In this document: in pieces, positions 63,614-64,000 of the stretch
How the letters are laid out: every line of letters begins with the position of its first letter
Numbering within the stretch: position 1 is the first letter of the stretch
Origin: Chrysomallon squamiferum
Taxonomy: Eukaryota > Mollusca > Gastropoda > Neomphalida > Peltospiridae
Direction: 5' to 3'
Assembly (NCBI GenBank): GCA_012295275.1
Contig: CM022668.1
Coordinates: 107,157-171,156, forward strand
Length of the DNA: 64,000 nt
Translations under genes and position numbers: made by a program
The notes under the pieces: model-generated
Told to the model about the DNA's origin: nothing
What the model saw: the letters and a program-made list of their open reading frames with translations, nothing else
Database searches by the model: none

Positions 63614-64000
63614 TAATGGCAACAAGAACCGTAATTATTAATTACCAAATATTAAATCTCAGCCGTCTGTTATCAACCATTTTAATCTTTTCTTTTTATC
63701 TCTTCCTCTCTCTGTTTTAATGTATCATGAACAATTACAAATATATTGTCAAGAAAATTCAAAATGCTGTAACAACAACATCGACATCGGAGATCTTTTA
63801 AAGCATATCAAAACTATTTCAACGGCGACATCACTACCACGGTAACATCATTTTAGAAAAGTTATTACCAGCAATGGAAAAAATTGTTTAGAATATTGAA
63901 TATCTGTCTGCATCTGCGCACTGTTGAACTGTGAACAGGGGACTTGTGACTCACACAAAGAACCGCAAAGTTGCTACAGTTAGACTTGAGAGACATCCAT

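Overview
The window is nuclear DNA from a bilaterian animal, most likely a lophotrochozoan and probably a mollusc; a cephalopod would fit the AT-rich, microsatellite-dense intergenic DNA. The evidence is a spliced metazoan phosphatase gene, an intronless Frizzled receptor gene, eukaryotic tRNA-Leu genes, hAT-type transposon remnants, and very frequent (CT)n, (TG)n, (TTA)n and (AGT)n arrays. There are no bacterial features, operons or CRISPR arrays. The species assignment is inference.

Layout. 1-6481: AT-rich DNA downstream of the phosphatase gene, probably including its 3' UTR. 6482-22510, minus strand: eight coding exons of a CTDSPL-type small C-terminal-domain phosphatase (268 codons plus stop). 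Every junction has GT..AG and the reading frame is continuous; intron 2 carries a 2.84-kb DNA transposon with arms of about 0.6 kb. 23309-24178: two minus-strand tRNA-Leu(TAG) genes on either side of a 309-bp hAT-type MITE. 25398-25823: a nine-copy 48-bp minisatellite. About 27.28-30.74 kb: a satellite of roughly 85 monomers of 40 bp with signs of higher-order structure. 32997-34582: a hAT element with a perfect 8-bp target duplication and a broken transposase. 41839-42311: a decayed FLYWCH zinc-finger coding fragment. 47610-49388, plus strand: a complete, intronless Frizzled receptor of the Fzd1/2/7 type, 592 aa. 49389-64000: AT-rich DNA starting with the probable Frizzled 3' UTR, then arrays of simple and trinucleotide repeats; no gene recognised.

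The two protein-coding genes are divergently transcribed and separated by about 25 kb of repeat-rich DNA. One encodes a phosphatase known in other animals to act on RNA polymerase II CTD and SMADs; the other encodes a Wnt receptor. Nothing in the sequence shows that they work together. The least explained structures are the 40-bp satellite with its dense splice-site-like motifs, the 48-bp minisatellite open on both strands, and the long-arm transposon whose arms hold nuclear-receptor-like half-sites.
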